A stretch of DNA of 55,047 nucleotides from Mogibacterium sp. Lineage in GTDB: Bacteria; Bacillota; Clostridia; Peptostreptococcales; Anaerovoracaceae. The stretch covers positions 1-55,047 of the forward strand of contig JAFWMD010000035.1 of NCBI GenBank assembly GCA_017510725.1. The letters are read 5' to 3'. Positions within the stretch are counted from its first letter, which is position 1, and each line of letters starts with the position of its first letter. Positions 51,273 through 55,047 of this stretch are shown here, piece by piece. A model generated the notes under the pieces. It ran no database searches, was not told the origin of the DNA, and saw only the letters and a program-made list of their open reading frames with translations. A program made the translations under genes and the position numbers.

Positions 51273-51821
51273 CTATTGAGGAGTACCGTCCGAATTGAAG
51301 AGCGGCAGATACTCGAGGAAGGTGATATCTGTGCGGTCAGCTGCCTCGCCTTCTGCGAGCACCGTGAACTTGCCTACGATATTGCCTCCGACTGTCTCTA
51401 CCAGCGTCTCAAGAGCAGCGAGTGACTCGCCTGTGCTGATAACGTCATCAACTATCAGCGTACGCTTGCCCTGAATCTGTTCTCTTTCGTCTCTTCCGAG
51501 GCACAGTGTCTGAACGTGATCAGTTGTGATCGAATTGACCTGGACCTTTACGACATCCTGCATGTAAAGCTTTGCACCTTTGCGTGCTACGATATAAGGC
51601 TTGCCGGACTGGCGTGCCATCTCATAGCACAGAGGAATGCCCTTGCTTTCTGCAGTGATGAGCACATCGAACTCAGGCGCCTGTTTCAGAAGGTCGCGCG
51701 CTGCCGCCTCTGTTACCTCTACATCATTGAACATAATGAAACCTGCGATATACAGGTCGTCTGTGACCTTGCAGAGCGGCAGATGCCTCTCGAGGCCTGC
51801 GATAGTCATCTTATAATCCAT
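51273..51821 (-). CDS. Type I phosphoribosyltransferase (adenine/xanthine type)
   Basis: 182 residues from the ATG at 51821 (AAGGA seven bases upstream); the frame also has ATGs at 51827 and 51878 that lack a spaced site. The PRPP-binding motif is LIVDDVISTGESLAALE, and FDVLITAESKGIPLCYEMAR precedes it. The length and motifs resemble adenine phosphoribosyltransferase and PurR-like PRTases. It salvages a purine base to its nucleotide with PRPP. It is monocistronic: it has its own terminator. Confidence 0.8.
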   Translation of the reverse strand: MDYKMTIAGLERHLPLCKVTDDLYIAGFIMFNDVEVTEAAARDLLKQAPEFDVLITAESKGIPLCYEMARQSGKPYIVARKGAKLYMQDVVKVQVNSITTDHVQTLCLGRDEREQIQGKRTLIVDDVISTGESLAALETLVETVGGNIVGKFTVLAEGEAADRTDITFLEYLPLFNSDGTPQ

Positions 51822-51911
51822 GGTCATTTCCTTTCGATTCTCACTATACTGACAGAAAAATTTTATCACAACGTACAATAGTTTTGTAGCTTTTTTGTTT
51901 TTACCGGATGT

Positions 51912-52688
51912 CTATTCCGCCGGAACCATCTTGCACACGATTATGTATCGCGCATCCTCGAACTCATAAGCGCATGTAGAGAGCATCACCAGGCGATCTT
52001 CTGTAGTCACATTCACATCCGTCGTGTAGCTTGCAAGGCTTTCGATCAGGTCGAGATACATCTGCTTTTCTTCTTCGATCGTGATATTTGTCAGATATAT
52101 ATTGCTGTCCGCCGGCTCGTTGAGGAATGCCCAGATCTCAAGATCAAACACCCCCTCAGGAGTAGTAAGCTTGAGCTTCGGGTTCTTTGCGCAGTACTCC
52201 GGATCCCTGAGCTCCTTAAGGCAGGCGAACATTGTGCCGTCTTTCATATGATGCCCGTATACTATCGTATTGAACTGCCTGAACGGGTACTCCGTGATGC
52301 AGTCCGCAAAGAGCGTTCCGCATCCTCCCCATGTGCGGTCAAAGAGCATACTCAGGTACATTTCGTTGTTCTCGCCCTGCACTATCGGATAGTTAATGAT
52401 CGTATCCTTGTAGTAAAGCCAGCCGATAACATCCGGATTTATCTTACTGAGCGCATCGAAATCTATACCGGTTTCCAGATCTCCGGCTGCTTCGGCTATC
52501 TTACTGTATACAGACCTGTCTGCCCAATAGCCTCTTAACAGGGTAAAGACCCGCCATCCTGATACAAGCATTATGCCTACAAGGCAAAGTATGATGATAG
52601 TCCTGGCTGTTCGTCTTATCCTTTTACCCCTGGATGGTTTTTTCTTTGGTGCTTCGTCCATTATCACATTACGTCCCCGGCTTTGCAT
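51912..52688 (-). CDS. srtB: Class B sortase
   Basis: 258 residues. A basic N-terminus (KKKPSRGKRIRRTAR) precedes one membrane helix (TIIILCLVGIMLVSGW). The catalytic domain shows NPDVIGWLYYKDTIINYPIVQ (as NPDVIGWLYY), catalytic His in TIVYGHHMKDGTMF, Cys in MLSTCAYEF and Arg in DARYIIVCK. Sortases link surface proteins to peptidoglycan. No LPXTG-like substrate is encoded in the window. The ATG overlaps the mutase stop (TGATG); an in-frame ATG at 52661 is the alternative start. Confidence 0.9.
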   Translation of the reverse strand: MQSRGRNVIMDEAPKKKPSRGKRIRRTARTIIILCLVGIMLVSGWRVFTLLRGYWADRSVYSKIAEAAGDLETGIDFDALSKINPDVIGWLYYKDTIINYPIVQGENNEMYLSMLFDRTWGGCGTLFADCITEYPFRQFNTIVYGHHMKDGTMFACLKELRDPEYCAKNPKLKLTTPEGVFDLEIWAFLNEPADSNIYLTNITIEEEKQMYLDLIESLASYTTDVNVTTEDRLVMLSTCAYEFEDARYIIVCKMVPAE

Positions 52689-54187
52689 CAGGCTTCGGGA
52701 ATCTCTATCTCCTTATAATCTTTCATGAAATCATAGATGGCAGCCATCGCTCTGTCAACTCCCCCCGGAGTCTCCGATTCGATATTGAGAGGCATCACAG
52801 GATCGTGCAGTGACATCCTCAGAAGGAACCACCCCATGAATCCGTCTATGATGTAGTTTACTCTCACGCCTTCGTAATTTGGCTCAACCACCTCGAGCTT
52901 TTCTGAGTACTCAGCCCACTTCCCGAAATCTTCAAGCACGCCGGCGCCATATGTTTTGAAGTCTTCTGCCTTGATCTTAAGTCTGACTTCCCTTGACTCA
53001 GCCGGCGACTCCAGCCCTTCAAGAAGAGCCATTATATCCTTGCCCTGAGCCTTGAGTCTTGCTGCGTTTATGACTATCTGTACAGCGAGAAATGCTCCGT
53101 CATCCAGATAATAATTATCCGAATACGCTGCATGTCCAGATGTCTCTATGGCCAGGAAAGCCTGCTCTCCGGCAGCGTTGAGTTCCTTAGCCTTGTTGAT
53201 GACGTTCTTATAGCCTCTCTTGTATCTGAGGTGCTTAAGGCCGAGCTTGCCCTCGATGAACTCGTGGAGTTCATTCGATGTGACGCTGTCGGTAACAACC
53301 GTACCGCCAGGATAGTCCTCTGCAGCCAGGGCTGCAGCAAGTGCTACTATCTCATTACGTGCAATCGGAATGCCTCCGGGTGCTACAGCGGCTGACCTGT
53401 CACCGTCAGTATCGAATATTATTCCAAGATCGGCGTTATTGTCCTTTACTGCCTTGCATATGGCAGCCATTGCCTCCGCATTCTCAGGGTTTGCCGGATG
53501 ATTCGGAAAAGTCCCGTCAGGCTCAAGATAGAGACTGCCGCTGACATCGGCTCCCATTCTCTCCAGCACGTCCTTTGCGAAGAACCCAGCTGCTCCGTTG
53601 CCTGCGTCGACCACTATATGCATGCCTTTAAGATATCCCGGTATGTCTTTAAGTCCCGCAGCGATCATCTGCCTCAGATATGCCGCATACATCATGCTGA
53701 CATTGGTCTTCATATCTTCATAGACCCCGCCGATGAAATTATAACGGCTTCCAAGTCTGAGTATCTCGGCTATGTCTTCCTTGTCCGTTCCACCCTCTGC
53801 CGTAAAGAATTTGAATCCGTTGCGCTCATATGGCAGATGGCTTGCGGTGATCATGATCGCGCCATCGAACTCAAACTGAGGCATTACTGTGGACATGAAC
53901 ATCGCAGGAGTAGTTGAAAGTCCCGCATCATAACCCTCTGCACCCCACAGGCTTATTGCTTCAAGCACACCCTCTTTGAGCATGTCGCCGGAGATACGTG
54001 AATCCTGGCCCACGCATACCTTGAGCATCACAGGGTTCTTCTGAACCTTTTTAGAAAGCCAGTATATAAACGCGCCAGTGATTTGCCCTGCTGTCTCCTT
54101 TGTCAGATTAGGCTCCGGCCCCCCTTCAGTCTGTATGGCGACACCACGGATATCGCTTCCGTTCTGCAGCTTTTTAAAGTCAATCAT
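52688..54187 (-). CDS. Phosphoglucomutase/phosphomannomutase family enzyme
   Basis: 499 residues from ATG 54187 (AAGGAGAG upstream). Alpha-D-phosphohexomutase: NGSDIRGVA at the start, phosphoserine loop MITASHLPYERNGFK (SHLP rather than the usual SHNP), metal loop FDTDGDRSA, and sugar loop ETSGHAAYSD. It interconverts hexose 1- and 6-phosphates and could feed glucose-1-phosphate from the sugar locus into glycolysis or wall precursors. The precise substrate is uncertain. Two near-identical ribosome sites precede it (see findings). Confidence 0.85.
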   Translation of the reverse strand: MIDFKKLQNGSDIRGVAIQTEGGPEPNLTKETAGQITGAFIYWLSKKVQKNPVMLKVCVGQDSRISGDMLKEGVLEAISLWGAEGYDAGLSTTPAMFMSTVMPQFEFDGAIMITASHLPYERNGFKFFTAEGGTDKEDIAEILRLGSRYNFIGGVYEDMKTNVSMMYAAYLRQMIAAGLKDIPGYLKGMHIVVDAGNGAAGFFAKDVLERMGADVSGSLYLEPDGTFPNHPANPENAEAMAAICKAVKDNNADLGIIFDTDGDRSAAVAPGGIPIARNEIVALAAALAAEDYPGGTVVTDSVTSNELHEFIEGKLGLKHLRYKRGYKNVINKAKELNAAGEQAFLAIETSGHAAYSDNYYLDDGAFLAVQIVINAARLKAQGKDIMALLEGLESPAESREVRLKIKAEDFKTYGAGVLEDFGKWAEYSEKLEVVEPNYEGVRVNYIIDGFMGWFLLRMSLHDPVMPLNIESETPGGVDRAMAAIYDFMKDYKEIEIPEA

Positions 54188-54273
54188 ATTTCTCTCCTTA
54201 TCGGCACTATGTCTCTCCTTATTATGCATGACAAGACATATCAGCACCTGATTATTTTACCATAAATAATGCG

Positions 54274-54353
54274 GCAAATATATGTGTTCTGTTCGCCTCT
54301 CTCGGATCTGCCATTGCATCCTCGAGACACGCTCACATCACACATATATTTGC
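54274..54353. repeat. 80-bp element with 13-bp terminal inverted repeats
   Basis: GCAAATATATGTG (54274-54286) and CACATATATTTGC (54341-54353) are perfect inverted repeats around a 54-base core, with a smaller TCTCG / CGAGA pair inside. It lies between the mutase and the V-ATPase terminator. It could be a small mobile element or an operator pair. Confidence 0.45.
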
Positions 54354-54365
54354 TTATTATAGATA

Positions 54366-54391
54366 TAAAAAGCAGGGGCAAATGCCCCTGC
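54366..54391 (-). terminator. Terminator behind V-ATPase subunit K
   Basis: GCAGGGGC (54372-54379) and GCCCCTGC (54384-54391) form an 8-bp stem with a four-base loop followed on the minus strand by TTTTTATAT. It ends the V-ATPase transcript 31 bases after subunit K. Confidence 0.82.
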
Positions 54392-54422
54392 CTCGATTCA
54401 TATATTCTGACTATATGACAGT

Positions 54423-54857
54423 TTAGCCTGCACTGTTGAGCAGCAGCAGACCAAATACCAGTGTGAACAGAGCTACTGTTTCTACGATACCGATAACGAT
54501 GAAGTAGTTAGCAGTACCTTTGCCTGTTGCGCCGAGAGCATCAGATGCAGCAGCTGCGCATCTGCCCTGGAAGAGAGCTGACATTCCGATTGCAAGTCCT
54601 CCGAAGAGACCTACTCCGAGAGCCATGCCGGCATCGCAGTTTGCGCTGTTGATGAAGTTCATCAGCAGGAATCCGTAGATCGTCTGAGTAAGAGGAGCAC
54701 CTGTGAAAGCGATCATAATGAACGGAGCTGGCTTTCCGGCAGCATAGCATTTCTTCCATGCGCCTACCGATGACATTCCGGCAAATCCGGCACCAAATGC
54801 AGAACCAGCAGCAGATAAACCAAGGGCCGCAGCCATACCTATAAATGCAAGATTCAT
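54423..54857 (-). CDS. ntpK: V/A-type ATP synthase subunit K (proteolipid)
   Basis: 144 residues forming two helical hairpins, the 16-kDa K type. The ion-binding glutamate is E126 (GIVETVALF). Thr57 and Gln58 (APLTQTIYG) and Gln97 (ALFQGRC) match the Na+-coordinating positions of Enterococcus hirae NtpK, so Na+ is the probable coupling ion (an inference from remembered positions). It forms the membrane rotor ring. A ribosome site lies upstream, after the subunit I gene. Confidence 0.9.
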   Translation of the reverse strand: MNLAFIGMAAALGLSAAGSAFGAGFAGMSSVGAWKKCYAAGKPAPFIMIAFTGAPLTQTIYGFLLMNFINSANCDAGMALGVGLFGGLAIGMSALFQGRCAAAASDALGATGKGTANYFIVIGIVETVALFTLVFGLLLLNSAG

Positions 54858-54873
54858 AATAATTTCTCCTTTT

Positions 54874-55047
54874 CTATTTGTTTACTTTCTTAAATGGTTC
54901 ATATGGCAGTCCTGTCCACTCGAGGCCTACCTGACCCGAGAACTCGAGTACGTTCAGACGCACGCCGTGAACGACTACCGACAGGAAACACATTATTATG
55001 TTGAGTGCATGGCCTATAAGTACGACCACTACACCGAGGATTATCAG
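54874..55047 (-). CDS. ntpI: V/A-type ATP synthase subunit I, C-terminal part (partial)
   Basis: 57 residues are visible before the TAG at 54874, and the frame stays open to the window edge. GHALNIIMCFLSVVVHGVRL and NVLEFSGQVGLEW match the last helices of subunit I (a-type), with Arg in VHGVRLN being the likely stator arginine region. It forms the static ion channel against the K ring. The gene order I-K, then a terminator, suggests the other subunits lie upstream, beyond the window. Confidence 0.85.
   Translation of the reverse strand: MIILGVVVVLIGHALNIIMCFLSVVVHGVRLNVLEFSGQVGLEWTGLPYEPFKKVNK

Overview
The window reads as chromosomal DNA of an anaerobic, low-to-mid GC Firmicute of the class Clostridia. 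Evidence: an [FeFe]-hydrogenase maturase (HydF), a DUF3343 / 2-hydroxyacyl-CoA dehydratase-family iron-sulfur protein with its activase, a V/A-type ATPase proteolipid, Gram-positive wall genes (3D-domain protein, CHAP proteins, class B sortase, VanY-type carboxypeptidase), WhiA and RapZ, and Gram-positive style lipoproteins and Shine-Dalgarno sites. The family is less certain; Lachnospiraceae or Anaerovoracaceae-like is a guess. Almost all genes lie on the minus strand. No rRNA, tRNA, CRISPR array, phage or complete insertion sequence was seen.

Layout. 1-548: end of an unidentified plus-strand gene, then about 500 bases without genes holding hairpins, tandem operator-like repeats and terminators. 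549-8543: a minus-strand operon (3D-domain wall protein, AI-2E-type membrane protein, MurB, PHP phosphoesterase, RapZ, WhiA, RlmD). 8660-14164: wall-active and hypothetical proteins (two CHAP proteins, ATP-grasp, F420-ligase-like protein, D,D-carboxypeptidase). 14176-16557: activase, DUF3343 protein and a single dehydratase-family subunit, best read as a double-cubane-cluster reductase system. 16718-20449: lipoprotein, acyl-CoA synthetase and HydF. 20450-20862: a putative structured RNA with its own terminator. 20863-23268: two GntR/UTRA regulators and a YwaF-like membrane protein.

23327-40926 is a large sugar locus: GH13_4 amylosucrase-like enzyme, fructokinase, GH32 sucrose hydrolase, GH36 alpha-galactosidase, an MsmEFGK-type ABC importer, a GH13 alpha-glucosidase, an esterase, GalT and GalK. 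Together these would import raffinose-family or isomalto-oligosaccharides, strip galactose, split sucrose and feed galactose and fructose into central metabolism. 40957-45597: secreted nuclease, TelA, an XpaC-like protein and a lipoprotein. 45730-50839: a complete branched-chain amino acid ABC operon (livK-H-M-G-F), preceded by a 28-codon ORF in which 15 codons are Ile, Leu or Val. 51273-55047: phosphoribosyltransferase, sortase B, phosphohexomutase, and V-ATPase subunits K and I (partial).

The most interesting unannotated signals are: the branched-chain-rich leader ORF, hairpin and tandem operators before livK; the roughly 154-nt RNA with promoter and terminator upstream of hydF; the 22-bp palindrome at the start of the sugar-importer transcript with a leader of about 460 nt; a 177-bp GC-rich palindromic element at 12437-12613; two genes whose -10 box lies 6 nt before the ATG; and an in-frame TAA near the coupled start of the 3D-domain gene. 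All calls come from reading the sequence and remembered family motifs; no search was run.
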